DNA from: Clostridiales bacterium
GTDB lineage: Bacteria; Bacillota; Clostridia; Saccharofermentanales; Saccharofermentanaceae
DNA: 61,723 bases
NCBI GenBank assembly: GCA_017478485.1
Contig: JAFVDI010000002.1
Span: forward strand, 1-61,723
Direction: 5' to 3'
The notes under the pieces are model-generated. The model did no database searches and was not told the DNA's origin. It was given only the letters and a program-made list of their open reading frames with translations. Position numbers and translations under genes: made by a program. How positions within the stretch are numbered: the stretch's first letter is position 1; each line of letters starts with the position of its first letter. Shown piece after piece: positions 34,836 to 43,219 of this stretch.

Positions 34836-35711
34836 TTACCAGGGCACGAACTCACCGCCGATGATGTCCTTTACTTCAGGGTCTGAGAGGATTCCGTATT
34901 TCCCTGGGTGCCTATATTTGTCACCCATTATGTCTTCGCTTCTGTGAGTCCTGAGCTTATCGAGATCGAGCGTTGCGACATACACACCGGGTTCTTCAGG
35001 AGCTTCGAATACGCACATGTCTCTTGCGCCTTCTTCACCGCGCACCCATGCCACGCCGTCGAAAAGTGTTGAATGGCCGTTGCAGTCCGGCTGTCCCTTC
35101 GGGTAGTTGCATGTTGCTACTGCAACCATGTTCTCATATGCTCTGGTCCTCAGCGCAGCAAGCCTGTTGATCTCCATCGGGCAGGCATTCGGAGCAAGGA
35201 TGAGTTCCGCTCCTTTGAGCATCAGTATCCTCGCGCTCTCGGGAAATTCCCTGTCAAAGCAGATCATGGAACCAAACTTTACCGTTCCTCTTCCGAAATC
35301 CAGGTCCGCCGTGTAAAAATCTTCTCCTTCAGACAAAACAACCTCATCCGAAAATGCACATATGTGGACCTTGGAATAGTGAAGGATCTCTTTTCCCGTC
35401 CTGTCGAAAAAGATAACGGAATTGAGCGGCCTGGGATCGTGTGATTCAAGCAGTGTTATGCCGATCGCCATGTTCAGTCCGGCAGCGAGATCCCTGAACT
35501 TGTTAACGAAATCACTGTCTTTGCCGATGGCGAGACGCTTTACATGTTCTTCATCCTGCGGGAGATAATATCCGTCGCTCCACATCTCCGGAAAGAGTGC
35601 GATGTCAGCACCTTTTGCTTTAGCTTCTTTGCATGCTTTGACTCCGGCAGAAAGATTGTCTTCAAGAGTCTTTCCCGGGAGAAGCTGAAGCAGTGCGATC
35701 CTTAATTCCAT
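34836..35711 (-). CDS. Carbon-nitrogen hydrolase (nitrilase superfamily)
   Basis: This ~291-residue protein starts at ATG 35711 with AAAGGG upstream; the frame is open beyond but that part is not protein-like. It has the nitrilase triad: E in LFPEMW, K in YSKVHIC and C in MICFDREFP. C-terminal RSEDIMGDKYRHPGKYG is typical of amidase-like members. It should hydrolyse an amide or carbamoyl compound; the substrate is unknown. It converges with the acyltransferase gene, 6 bases apart, with no obvious terminator between. Confidence 0.85.
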   Translation of the reverse strand: MELRIALLQLLPGKTLEDNLSAGVKACKEAKAKGADIALFPEMWSDGYYLPQDEEHVKRLAIGKDSDFVNKFRDLAAGLNMAIGITLLESHDPRPLNSVIFFDRTGKEILHYSKVHICAFSDEVVLSEGEDFYTADLDFGRGTVKFGSMICFDREFPESARILMLKGAELILAPNACPMEINRLAALRTRAYENMVAVATCNYPKGQPDCNGHSTLFDGVAWVRGEEGARDMCVFEAPEEPGVYVATLDLDKLRTHRSEDIMGDKYRHPGKYGILSDPEVKDIIGGEFVPW

Positions 35712-35822
35712 TTTTTTTACCCTTTCTTTTTTCCCACTATAACATATTGCCGGCAGGCATTTGCAGAACGTGTTTTTTGATATAATCGATATTAATGGGA
35801 TTTTCTCATAAAGGAGCAGATT

Positions 35823-36173
35823 ATGGGAAGACAGCTGGCATTTTGGAAGTATGAAGACGGCGCTGATCTGAACGCCCGTGAAGTATATGAGAAGTCTGTC
35901 ATTGAAGGCTCTGCCGTTACAGGTCTGGCAATGCTTCCGGAAGCTGAGATCCTTTCGAAAGTTAAAAAGACATTCAGGGAATATGAGCGTCTGGACGATT
36001 ATAACTACGGTGGACTGCAGGGCAACTTTACCATCCATATCAATTCACAGTCTGTAATGTTTGACTGCAGTATGAGGATGAACGAAGAAGAACTCAACAA
36101 GATAATCGATCTGATGGCGGGATTCGGCTGTCCGTATTACGATCCTCAGATCGATGTAAGATTCGAAGGTTAA
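35823..36173 (+). CDS. Conserved-looking protein of unknown function
   Basis: This 116-residue cytosolic protein (MGRQLAFWKYEDGADLNAREVYE...) has mixed helix and strand and ends DPQIDVRFEG. AGGAGCAG (35812-35819) precedes the ATG and TATAAT at 35781-35786 may serve as -10. No family is recognised. The GNAT gene starts 10 bases after its stop, suggesting an operon. Confidence 0.6.
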   Translation: MGRQLAFWKYEDGADLNAREVYEKSVIEGSAVTGLAMLPEAEILSKVKKTFREYERLDDYNYGGLQGNFTIHINSQSVMFDCSMRMNEEELNKIIDLMAGFGCPYYDPQIDVRFEG

Positions 36174-36183
36174 CGAGGCATAT

Positions 36184-36615
36184 ATGTTCATAAACAATTC
36201 GATAAGCCCGTCGGAGTACATGGGGCTTAGAAAAGCTGTCGGGTGGGGCGAATTTCCTCTTGAGGAAGCAAAGGCCGGACTCGACCATTCATACATTTGG
36301 TGTATCAGGGAAGATGAAGGAAGAAGGCCCATCGGCCTCGCAAGAGTCATCTGGGATCAGGGTTATGTCATGTACATAGCCGATGTTATCGTTATCCCCG
36401 AGTATCAGGGACAGGGCCTGGGACGCACTTTGATGGAGAACATTATGAGTTTCATTGATGAACAGTTAAAGCCCGGATACAGATTCATGGTGACGCTTGT
36501 TTCAGCGAAAGGCAAAGAGACCTTCTATGAGAAGTTCGGCTTTGTATCAAGACCTAACGAGGAAGTCGGACCGGGTATGCACCAATGGTTTGGTCGAAAC
36601 AGTTCCCTCGCTTAG
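36184..36615 (+). CDS. GNAT family N-acetyltransferase
   Basis: This 143-residue protein has VIVIPEYQGQGLGRTLMENIM (acetyl-CoA loop, Q-x-x-G-x-G) and the C-terminal FYEKFGF motif. Its last residues (QWFGRNSSLA) are encoded by the left arm of the intergenic repeat at 36588, so the native C-terminus may have been altered. Substrate unknown. Confidence 0.82.
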   Translation: MFINNSISPSEYMGLRKAVGWGEFPLEEAKAGLDHSYIWCIREDEGRRPIGLARVIWDQGYVMYIADVIVIPEYQGQGLGRTLMENIMSFIDEQLKPGYRFMVTLVSAKGKETFYEKFGFVSRPNEEVGPGMHQWFGRNSSLA

Positions 36616-36672
36616 GTCCGCTCGCTTCGCTCACTTGTGCGGAAAACGCTCATGGCTTGTTTGCGACCAATG
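36588..36672. repeat. Structured intergenic repeat, copy 2
   Basis: The outer arms TTGGTCG and CGACCAA enclose CTCGCTTAGGTCC (36607-36619) and GCTCACTTGTGCGGAA (36629-36644). The same core blocks occur at 5305-5347 with single-base changes and a different spacer. It overlaps the end of the GNAT coding region. Confidence 0.6.
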
Positions 36673-36812
36673 TGAGCGGAATTGTTCGCAAAAAAACATC
36701 ACCTTCGTGATGGCGGTCGAAATTTCTGCAAAACTAAAAAATTTCTGCTATATTTATGGGAAAGGTTTATTCGGAATAGTAAACCAGAAAATGAATAAGG
36801 GAGAGATTGAAT

Positions 36813-37325
36813 ATGAAGAGACTAACCGCAACAGTTTTATCGGTAATGCTTTTGATGACCGTTGTATTCGGGTTTACCGGATGCAAGAACCCTAAAAAAG
36901 AATGGTACAAGAACTGTCTTGAGTATTACAGGGACGGCATAAAGAACGGTTTCACGCAGAGTTTCGGAAACCTGCAGGTGCCCGATGAACTTAAGGATAA
37001 GAATAACCGTATCGGATATCTTCTCAGGGATCTTGACGGCGACGGGATCGATGAACTGCTCATCGGTCTGATCGATGACGGCATCGATACAAAGTTTACC
37101 AATGTCATCGTCAGTCACTCCGGACTTGGTGATTACTGCCTGCTCTCCGGAACAAACGGATATTACATCTATCTTTGTTCGGGCAATGTCCTCCGTGTTG
37201 ATTCATGGTATGGTTCCCAGACCGAGAAGAGATACATGCAGTTCGATTCCAAGAAGAACGCTTTTAACATCATTGAAGGCGAAGGCAAGTATCTTCCGAT
37301 GAAGTGGGATCTTACTGAATTCTGA
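36813..37325 (+). CDS. Lipoprotein with EF-hand-like loop
   Basis: This ~170-residue protein starts at ATG 36813 with GGGAGA (36799-36804) upstream (a TTG six bases earlier is less likely). It has a lipoprotein signal (VVFGFTGC) and an Asp-rich segment RDLDGDGIDELLIG (about residues 69-82) like the calcium-binding loops of secreted VCBS/FG-GAP-type repeats. The rest includes NIIEGEGKYLPMKW. Function unknown; possibly a calcium-stabilised surface protein. The next GNAT gene starts 9 bases after its stop. Confidence 0.6.
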   Translation: MKRLTATVLSVMLLMTVVFGFTGCKNPKKEWYKNCLEYYRDGIKNGFTQSFGNLQVPDELKDKNNRIGYLLRDLDGDGIDELLIGLIDDGIDTKFTNVIVSHSGLGDYCLLSGTNGYYIYLCSGNVLRVDSWYGSQTEKRYMQFDSKKNAFNIIEGEGKYLPMKWDLTEF

Positions 37326-37334
37326 GGTTTTGAA

Positions 37335-37883
37335 ATGAGATTTGAAGAAAGAGAGATCCTTCTCAAAGACGGAAGGAAATGTATCCTTAAGCCTAATTCA
37401 TCCGAATATGCCGCTCAGATGCTCGAGTATCTGAAGGCGACGCCCGGCGAAACGGATTTCCTTCTGCGTTACCCGGATGAAGTTAAATGGACTCTTGAAG
37501 AAGAGCAGAAGATCCTGGACGATCTCCGCGACAACCCGTACGCGGTAATGATGATCGCGATAGTTGACGGCAAGGTCGCAGGCAACGCAGGCGTAAACGG
37601 GATCGGCTACCAGAGGAAACTCAGGCACCGCTGTTCTCTTGCAATCGCGCTTTATAAGGAATACTGGGGACTGGGCATCGGATCGGCAATGCTCGATTAT
37701 CTTACGGAACTTGCAAAACAGGTCGGCTGGAAACAGATCGATCTTGAAGTGGTTGAAGGAAATGAAAGGGCACTCGCCACATATAAGAAGTGCGGTTTTG
37801 TCGAGACCGGCATCCGTCACCGTGCACTGATATTCGATGACGGAACATATCGCGATGAGATCTTAATGTATAAAGAACTGTGA
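37335..37883 (+). CDS. GNAT family N-acetyltransferase
   Basis: This 182-residue protein has an SLAIALYKEYWGLGIGSAMLDYLTELA-like motif (acetyl-CoA loop, G-L-G-I-G) and NERALATYKKCGFVETG, the RimI/RimJ-like C-terminal signature. It probably acetylates a protein N-terminus or small amine; the substrate cannot be told. It follows the EF-hand-like lipoprotein gene closely. Confidence 0.85.
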   Translation: MRFEEREILLKDGRKCILKPNSSEYAAQMLEYLKATPGETDFLLRYPDEVKWTLEEEQKILDDLRDNPYAVMMIAIVDGKVAGNAGVNGIGYQRKLRHRCSLAIALYKEYWGLGIGSAMLDYLTELAKQVGWKQIDLEVVEGNERALATYKKCGFVETGIRHRALIFDDGTYRDEILMYKEL

Positions 37884-37919
37884 TGGTTTTTCAGGAAATA
37901 TTATAAGGGAGATATCAAT

Positions 37920-38615
37920 ATGGGAGCTTTTAAAGTTGTTTTCGATCAGACGATACCTTACATCGATCCGGATTACCGTTCGATCTATCTGAACATTACG
38001 GGCGAGGCGTCCGTGTCATGTGCAGACAGAGAAGGCAGTGAGTCGGATGTTCAGTTTGTTCAGACGATGATAATAGCCGCGATCCAGGAACAGATTTCCA
38101 AGTACAGCAACGAGTTTGTTTCGCACAAAGATCTGCCTGCAAAGGCAAATGTAATGGGTCAGACAGTTGCTGCCGAGCTCGGCGCAAGGAATATTACATT
38201 GAATGATTTTTCCATAACAAACATCGCTCCTGACGAAAAATCTGCTGAAAGGATCTCTCAGCTGGAAAAGACAAGAGCCTTTGCCGCCATGACTCCCCAG
38301 GAACAGATGAAGGCAATGGAAGAGGCCAACAAAAAGGCCCAGGAGTCATTGAGCCAGCTTTCCGCAGAGCAGCGCCGCCAGGCTGAAGAACAGGCCAAAA
38401 AGATAATGGAACAACAGGCCGCAGAAATGCAGAAGATAATGGAACAGATCAATCAGATGAAGGGTGCCGCAGCAGAAACCACAGTCGCAGCCGGCGTGTC
38501 TGCAACCACATCTGCTTTCAAGCCTGCACAGCCCGCGGTGAAGAGATTCTGCTCCAACTGCGGTGCACCGAGAGGCAACGGAAAGTTCTGCAGCAAATGC
38601 GGAAAGCCACTGTGA
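37920..38615 (+). CDS. Coiled-coil zinc-ribbon protein
   Basis: This 231-residue protein has an N-terminal strand-rich domain (VFDQTIPYIDPDYRSIYLNITGEASVS) reminiscent of SPFH-like domains, a long coiled coil (about 115-180; EQMKAMEEANKKAQESLSQL and onwards) and a C-terminal zinc ribbon (CSNCGAPRGNGKFCSKCG, residues 211-228). No enzyme motif is seen. It may be an assembly scaffold. The terminator at 38644 follows. Confidence 0.65.
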   Translation: MGAFKVVFDQTIPYIDPDYRSIYLNITGEASVSCADREGSESDVQFVQTMIIAAIQEQISKYSNEFVSHKDLPAKANVMGQTVAAELGARNITLNDFSITNIAPDEKSAERISQLEKTRAFAAMTPQEQMKAMEEANKKAQESLSQLSAEQRRQAEEQAKKIMEQQAAEMQKIMEQINQMKGAAAETTVAAGVSATTSAFKPAQPAVKRFCSNCGAPRGNGKFCSKCGKPL

Positions 38616-38643
38616 TCCAGGTATTCAGTTTAATTTGCATTCA

Positions 38644-38681
38644 GGCGTCAACGTTTCACGAAAATGTTGACGTCTTTATTT
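38644..38681 (+). terminator. Intrinsic terminator
   Basis: GTCAAC (38647-38652) pairs with GTTGAC (38666-38671), extended by flanking pairs to 38644-38674, and TTTATTT follows. It separates the coiled-coil gene from the ABC exporter. Confidence 0.75.
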
Positions 38682-38707
38682 ATCGGGAGTGAGATCTGCT
38701 TGTCCTT

Positions 38708-38736
38708 TTGTTCTTTTTCCTTTGTGATAGTATTAT
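38708..38736 (+). promoter_or_regulatory. Promoter of ABC exporter, leaderless type
   Basis: TTGTTC (38708-38713) and TATTAT (38731-38736) are spaced 17 bp, and the start codons ATGATG (38740 and 38743) begin 4 to 7 bases after the -10 box. No ribosome site lies between them. Transcription would start on or next to the ATG, giving a leaderless mRNA. Confidence 0.55.
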
Positions 38737-38739
38737 GCA

Positions 38740-40470
38740 ATGATGTTAAAGAATCTGAAAAAACTCGTCAGCTACTATAAGCCTTTCATAGGGACATTCC
38801 TTCTGGACATGTTCTTTGCTATCGTGGCTTCGGCGATCTCCCTTGTCATACCTCTCGTTGTCCGCTACATAACTTCTGATGTTGTTTACCTTGAGGTTGG
38901 CGCAAAGGAGAGGATCATACATCTCGGCATCATGCTGGTCGGTCTTGTCGTTATCCAGTTCTTTGCGAACTACTACATAACCGATGTGGGTCACGTCATG
39001 GGTGCAAAGATGGAATACAACATGAGAGCAGAGATCTTTTCACACCTGCAGAAGCTTTCGTTCTCATTTTATGATGATCAGAAGACCGGTCAGCTCATGA
39101 GCAGGATCACCAACGATCTTTTCGAGATCACTGAACTCCTGCATCACGGTCCCGAGAACATCGTCATCTCGCTCATAAAGATCATCGGTGCTTTCATCAT
39201 CCTGATGGGCATCAGCAAATACCTGACTGCTGCGGCTTTTGTCATGCTCCCGCTGATGTTTATCTTTGTCTTTCTGCTTAACAAGAAGATGCGCAGAGCT
39301 TTCAAGGAGAACAGGAAGAAGGTTGCGGAGATTAACTCGAGAGCAGAGGACAATCTTTCGGGTATCAGGGTCGTTAAGTCTTTTGCAAACGAAGAGATCG
39401 AGATGGATAAGTTCAAGGAGGGCAACGATGCTTTCCTGAGTGCCAAGAAGAACAGTTATCTTTACCTGGGACTGTTCCAGTCCGGCATGACGGCTTTCAT
39501 ACTTCTCGTAAACATAGCGGTCATCATTACAGGCGGTGTCCTAATCTCTGAGCATCTGGTCGAGATTCCGGATTTCATTGCATTCCTTTTGTACATCAAC
39601 ACCTTCACTGAACCGATAAGAGTCATCGTTGACTTTACGGAGCAGTTTCAGAACGGATACACAGGTTTTGAGAGATTCACGGAGATACTTAATATAGAGC
39701 CTGACATCAAGGACAAAGAGGATGCCGTCGACCTGACAGACGTTAAGGGCGACATTGTTTTTGATGATGTTTCTTTTAAGTACAAGGAAGGTGCACACAG
39801 GGTGCTGCGTCACATTAACCTCGATATCGAGGCAGGATCTTATGTAGCGCTGGTCGGTTCCTCCGGCGGCGGAAAGACGACGCTCTGCAGCCTCATCCCG
39901 AGGTTCTATGATGTTACCGGCGGCTCGATAAAGATCGACGGGAAGGACATCCGCGACCTTAAACTTAAGAGCCTGCGTGATCACATCGGAATCGTTCAGC
40001 AGGATGTCTATCTGTTTGCCGGAACCGTCATTGAGAATATCAGTTACGGTAAGCCCGGTTCCACGAGGGAAGAGATAATAGAAGCTGCGAAACTTGCAAA
40101 TGCGCATGACTTCATAATGGAACTTCCAAACGGTTACGATACCGATATCGGGCAGCGCGGCATCAAGCTCTCGGGCGGACAGAAGCAGAGACTTTCGATC
40201 GCGAGAGTGTTCCTTAAGAATCCGCCGATACTCATCTTTGATGAGGCGACGAGCGCGCTTGATAACGAGAGCGAGAATATCGTCAAAGAGTCTCTTGAGA
40301 AACTTGCAAAGAACAGGACTACGATCGTGATCGCGCACCGTCTTTCAACAGTCAGGAATGCGGAGCGCATACTTGTCCTTACCGAGAACGGGATCGAGGA
40401 AAGCGGAACCCACGACGAGCTCATGGCGAAGAACGGCATCTATGCCGGGCTCTACAAGTGGAACGCGTAA
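38740..40470 (+). CDS. ABC transporter, fused permease-ATPase (exporter)
   Basis: This 576-residue half-transporter has six predicted membrane helices (about 20-300) and a C-terminal ATPase: Walker A GSSGGGKTT (near 372), Q-loop VQQDVYLFAG, signature LSGGQKQR (near 477), Walker B ILIFDEAT and the switch histidine in VIAHRL. It resembles MsbA/multidrug exporters working as dimers. Translation may start at 38740 or 38743; both are M. It ends just before the radical SAM gene. Confidence 0.9.
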   Translation: MMLKNLKKLVSYYKPFIGTFLLDMFFAIVASAISLVIPLVVRYITSDVVYLEVGAKERIIHLGIMLVGLVVIQFFANYYITDVGHVMGAKMEYNMRAEIFSHLQKLSFSFYDDQKTGQLMSRITNDLFEITELLHHGPENIVISLIKIIGAFIILMGISKYLTAAAFVMLPLMFIFVFLLNKKMRRAFKENRKKVAEINSRAEDNLSGIRVVKSFANEEIEMDKFKEGNDAFLSAKKNSYLYLGLFQSGMTAFILLVNIAVIITGGVLISEHLVEIPDFIAFLLYINTFTEPIRVIVDFTEQFQNGYTGFERFTEILNIEPDIKDKEDAVDLTDVKGDIVFDDVSFKYKEGAHRVLRHINLDIEAGSYVALVGSSGGGKTTLCSLIPRFYDVTGGSIKIDGKDIRDLKLKSLRDHIGIVQQDVYLFAGTVIENISYGKPGSTREEIIEAAKLANAHDFIMELPNGYDTDIGQRGIKLSGGQKQRLSIARVFLKNPPILIFDEATSALDNESENIVKESLEKLAKNRTTIVIAHRLSTVRNAERILVLTENGIEESGTHDELMAKNGIYAGLYKWNA

Positions 40471-40514
40471 GTGACTATGAAGAATTGCTGAAAGAATACG
40501 CGGAAAGTACTGAT

Positions 40515-41387
40515 ATGCATTTCGTTGAAGCGAAAGGAATACTTCATAACAAGAACGGTTTTAACGGCATGAACATATACCGTGGCTGTACGCACGGCTG
40601 CATCTACTGCGACAGCAGGAGCGCATGCTATCAGTTTACGCATCCCTTCGAAGATATCGAAGTAAAGAAGAATGCCCCCGTGCTTTTGGAACAGGCCTTA
40701 AGGTCTAAGCGAAGCAAATGCATGATCGGAACCGGCTCGATGTCAGATCCTTATATGCACTGTGAGACGGAACTGCGCATGACGAGAAAGTGTCTGGAGA
40801 TCATCGAGAAGCACGGCTTCGGTCTGGCCATCCAGACCAAGTCTGACAGGATATTGGAAGACATAGATCTTCTGGATTCGATCAACAGGAAAGCCAAATG
40901 CGTTGTCCAGATCACGCTTACTACTTACGATGAAAAACTCTGCAGCATCTTAGAGCCGAATGTGTGCAATACGCAAAAACGCATCGGGGTCCTGGAAGAA
41001 ATGCAGAAGAGGGGTATTCCCACAGTAGTCTGGCTTTCACCGGTCCTTCCGTTCATTAACGATACCGAAGAAAACATAACCCGCATCCTTGAAGAATGTG
41101 TCCGCACCGGAGTGAAGGGTATCATCTGTTTCGGCATGGGAGTAACGCTCAGGGAAGGCGACAGGGAGTATTTCTATGAAGCGCTCGACAAGCATTTCCC
41201 CGGCATGAAGGAAAGATACATAAACACTTATGGAAATGCTTATGAAGTTACTTCACCTGACAACGTTAGACTGATGAACATCTTCAGGAAGACATGCAAA
41301 GACAACGGAATAATGAGTGACCCGGATGAGTGCTTCAGATATCTTAACGATCTTCCCGACAGGCAGATGAGTATTTTTGACTTATAA
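40515..41387 (+). CDS. Radical SAM protein, SplB-like
   Basis: This ~290-residue protein is best started at ATG 40515 (MHFVEAKG), with GGAAAG upstream at 40502-40507; the frame is also open from GTG 40458, which overlaps the ABC exporter gene. It has the cluster motif GCTHGCIYCDSRS (CxxxCxxC) followed by SCYQF-like residues and radical-SAM barrel signatures (IGTGSMSDPY, VVWLSPVLPFINDTEENI). Known relatives include SPL-like photoproducts and other small-molecule enzymes; the substrate is unknown. Confidence 0.82.
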   Translation: MHFVEAKGILHNKNGFNGMNIYRGCTHGCIYCDSRSACYQFTHPFEDIEVKKNAPVLLEQALRSKRSKCMIGTGSMSDPYMHCETELRMTRKCLEIIEKHGFGLAIQTKSDRILEDIDLLDSINRKAKCVVQITLTTYDEKLCSILEPNVCNTQKRIGVLEEMQKRGIPTVVWLSPVLPFINDTEENITRILEECVRTGVKGIICFGMGVTLREGDREYFYEALDKHFPGMKERYINTYGNAYEVTSPDNVRLMNIFRKTCKDNGIMSDPDECFRYLNDLPDRQMSIFDL

Positions 41388-41421
41388 TCTAAATAGATTT
41401 TAGAGAAGCTAGGTTATTAAC

Positions 41422-41970
41422 ATGAATCATTGCGGCACGAGAAAACTTGAAACAGATCGTCTCATCTTAAGAAGATTTACTTTGGACGATGCACCGTTCA
41501 TGCATAAGAACTGGGCATCAGATCCGGAAGTGACAAAATACCTTACCTGGCCATGCCATGAAAGTGTTGAGGCAAGCAAGCGGGTGATCGGAACCTGGAT
41601 TCCGCTTTATGAAAAAGACGATTATTACAACTGGACCATCGTCCTTAAAGAACTTGGTGAACCCGTCGGCAGCATCGCGGTCGTAAAGCAGGATGAGGAC
41701 ACATCCATGGTCCACATCGGCTACTGCATCGGCAGGAAGTGGTGGCATCAGGGCATAACCTCTGAAGCTCTCAAAGCCGTCATGGATTTCATGTTTGACG
41801 TGGTCGGCGCGAACAGGATCGAGTCAAGGCACGATCCGAGAAACCCCAATTCAGGCAAAGTCATGCAGAAGTGCGGCATGAAATTCGAGGGCACGATGCG
41901 CAGTTCCGATATCAACAATCAGGGACTGGTTGATGCCAGTTACTATGCGCTTTTGAAGTCTGAGCGTTGA
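41422..41970 (+). CDS. GNAT acetyltransferase, RimJ/RimL-like
   Basis: This 182-residue protein begins TDRLILRRFTLDDAPFMHKNW, typical of RimJ/RimL N-terminal acetyltransferases, and contains IGYCIGRKWWHQGITSEALKAVM (acetyl-CoA loop) and NPNSGKVMQKCGMKFEG. Likely acetylates a protein or small amine; target unknown. Confidence 0.85.
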   Translation: MNHCGTRKLETDRLILRRFTLDDAPFMHKNWASDPEVTKYLTWPCHESVEASKRVIGTWIPLYEKDDYYNWTIVLKELGEPVGSIAVVKQDEDTSMVHIGYCIGRKWWHQGITSEALKAVMDFMFDVVGANRIESRHDPRNPNSGKVMQKCGMKFEGTMRSSDINNQGLVDASYYALLKSER

Positions 41971-42018
41971 AGGCTTGAACTGTAACGGTACTGACCTGAA
42001 AATATGGCGGAAATGTGT

Positions 42019-42024
42019 TATAAT
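42019..42024 (+). promoter_or_regulatory. -10 box for the pseudopilin gene
   Basis: TATAAT lies 41 bases upstream of the pseudopilin ATG in an AT-rich leader. Confidence 0.45.
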
Positions 42025-42065
42025 TAAAAACAGGGTGATAAATCTATTTTATTTAGGAGCAGGGT

Positions 42066-42815
42066 ATGTCAAAGAGGGTCCGGAAAACATCAATCAGGAG
42101 CAGGCATTCGTTTACGCTTGTCGAGCTTATTGTTGTCCTCGTTATCCTTGCTGTTCTGGCAGCTATACTTGTTCCTTCGCTGACGGGATATATCAAGAAA
42201 GCAAAAAAAGATCAGTATTACGAAGAAGCTCATTACGCGCTCGTTGCAGCCCAGTCTACCATCGTTGAATGTTATGGTAGAGGATATGTCTCTCAGCTTG
42301 GTATAGCAAACCATGGTGGTCAGCAAGGCGGCGGAGGCAGTGCTGGTGACCGCAGATGGGATATCGGAAAGGGCAGTAATGCTACAGACGAAGAGAAAGA
42401 ATACGGAGAGAAACTGCTGAAGCTTTTTGACCGTACCAGAGATAATGAACCATATCTTTTGATCTTTGGCTGCGGACGTCCTGAAATGGGTTTGGCTGAC
42501 AGTCAGTTGTATACCGTTTACTATATCGGCTATGTTGCAAATAAGAATGCTCCTGCTATTTTCTTTATTAACGGAGAGTGGAGATACAAATATCCGACTG
42601 ACAATCCTGAGATTATATACAAGGATGATGGAAAGACCGTTGATGGTAAGAGTATCAAGATCAATTATTTAAAAGTGGGAAGCAAGCGAGATAAAAAAGT
42701 GGATATTCCGATCCAGTATTATGTCGTAAGCAACAATACCGGAATTGCAGATAATTTCTGGACCAATGGTGCAGACTCACTCAGAGGTCATAGTGAAGGT
42801 CAATTCAAAGGATAA
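42066..42815 (+). CDS. Type IV pilin-like pseudopilin
   Basis: This 249-residue protein has a basic leader (MSKRVRKTSIRSRHS) and the type IV pilin N-terminal helix FTLVELIVVLVILAVLAAIL, with E5 of the mature protein. The residue before the cut is Ser instead of the usual Gly. The C-terminal domain is polar with Gly/Asn loops. Its product should be cut and methylated by a prepilin peptidase and inserted in a pilus or competence-type machine. The retraction ATPase PilT lies far away at 14956, and no prepilin peptidase or assembly gene is in the window. Confidence 0.85.
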   Translation: MSKRVRKTSIRSRHSFTLVELIVVLVILAVLAAILVPSLTGYIKKAKKDQYYEEAHYALVAAQSTIVECYGRGYVSQLGIANHGGQQGGGGSAGDRRWDIGKGSNATDEEKEYGEKLLKLFDRTRDNEPYLLIFGCGRPEMGLADSQLYTVYYIGYVANKNAPAIFFINGEWRYKYPTDNPEIIYKDDGKTVDGKSIKINYLKVGSKRDKKVDIPIQYYVVSNNTGIADNFWTNGADSLRGHSEGQFKG

Positions 42816-42822
42816 GTAAAAA

Positions 42823-42849
42823 AGCAGCTGCCCTCGGGTAGCTGTTTTG
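42823..42849 (+). terminator. Intrinsic terminator of the pseudopilin gene
   Basis: AGCAGCTGCCC pairs with GGTAGCTG around a TCG loop and TTTTGC follows, 8 bases after the pseudopilin stop. Confidence 0.75.
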
Positions 42850-42858
42850 CTTATGTGC

Positions 42859-43212
42859 TTATTTCACTATCTTGTAAACGGCTTTTCTGTATTTGTATGA
42901 GCCGATGACGAAGGTTGAAGAAGTGACCTTTTCCGTAAGCTCGGTTGTCTTTATGAAGTCCTTCGTGATCTTTACGAGGTACTGTTTTCCGCCTTTTTTG
43001 ACCAGGTAGCACTCGGGGTTTTCGTTGATGTAATCGAGCGTCTGAACGATCCCGGGCATAACAAGAAAGTCGACGACAGCCTCGTCTTTGCTCATCTTCT
43101 TTTTCCTGATCAGCGGGCAGATCAGGTCAAAGAAACATGAGGATTCAGTAAAGGGCAAAGGGGATATCAGGCTCGTTAAATTGCGTTCAGACAATTTACA
43201 CTTTTGATACAT
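42859..43212 (-). CDS. Small protein of unknown function
   Basis: This frame opens at ATG 43212 (117 residues, MYQKCKLSERNL...), with a -10 box (plus 43220-43225) seven bases upstream and no ribosome site, consistent with a leaderless start; an alternative is ATG 43095 (78 residues, MSKDEAVVD...) with AGGA before it. The sequence has helix-rich segments (FFDLICPLIRKKKMSKDEAVVDFLV) and a strand-rich C-terminus (CYLVKKGGKQYLVKITKDFI). No family is recognised. It is divergent from hydC across a dyad. Confidence 0.5.
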   Translation of the reverse strand: MYQKCKLSERNLTSLISPLPFTESSCFFDLICPLIRKKKMSKDEAVVDFLVMPGIVQTLDYINENPECYLVKKGGKQYLVKITKDFIKTTELTEKVTSSTFVIGSYKYRKAVYKIVK

Positions 43213-43219
43213 AATCCCG

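Noticed and set aside
34836..36038. N-terminal extension of 109 residues on the nitrilase-superfamily gene
   Set aside because: The nitrilase fold starts at ATG 35711 behind AAAGGG; the upstream codons are antisense to another gene and not protein-like.
36694..36713. CATCAC/GTGATG hairpin with A7 on its left, a possible minus-strand terminator
   Set aside because: No minus-strand gene ends nearby, so it was not listed as a functional terminator.
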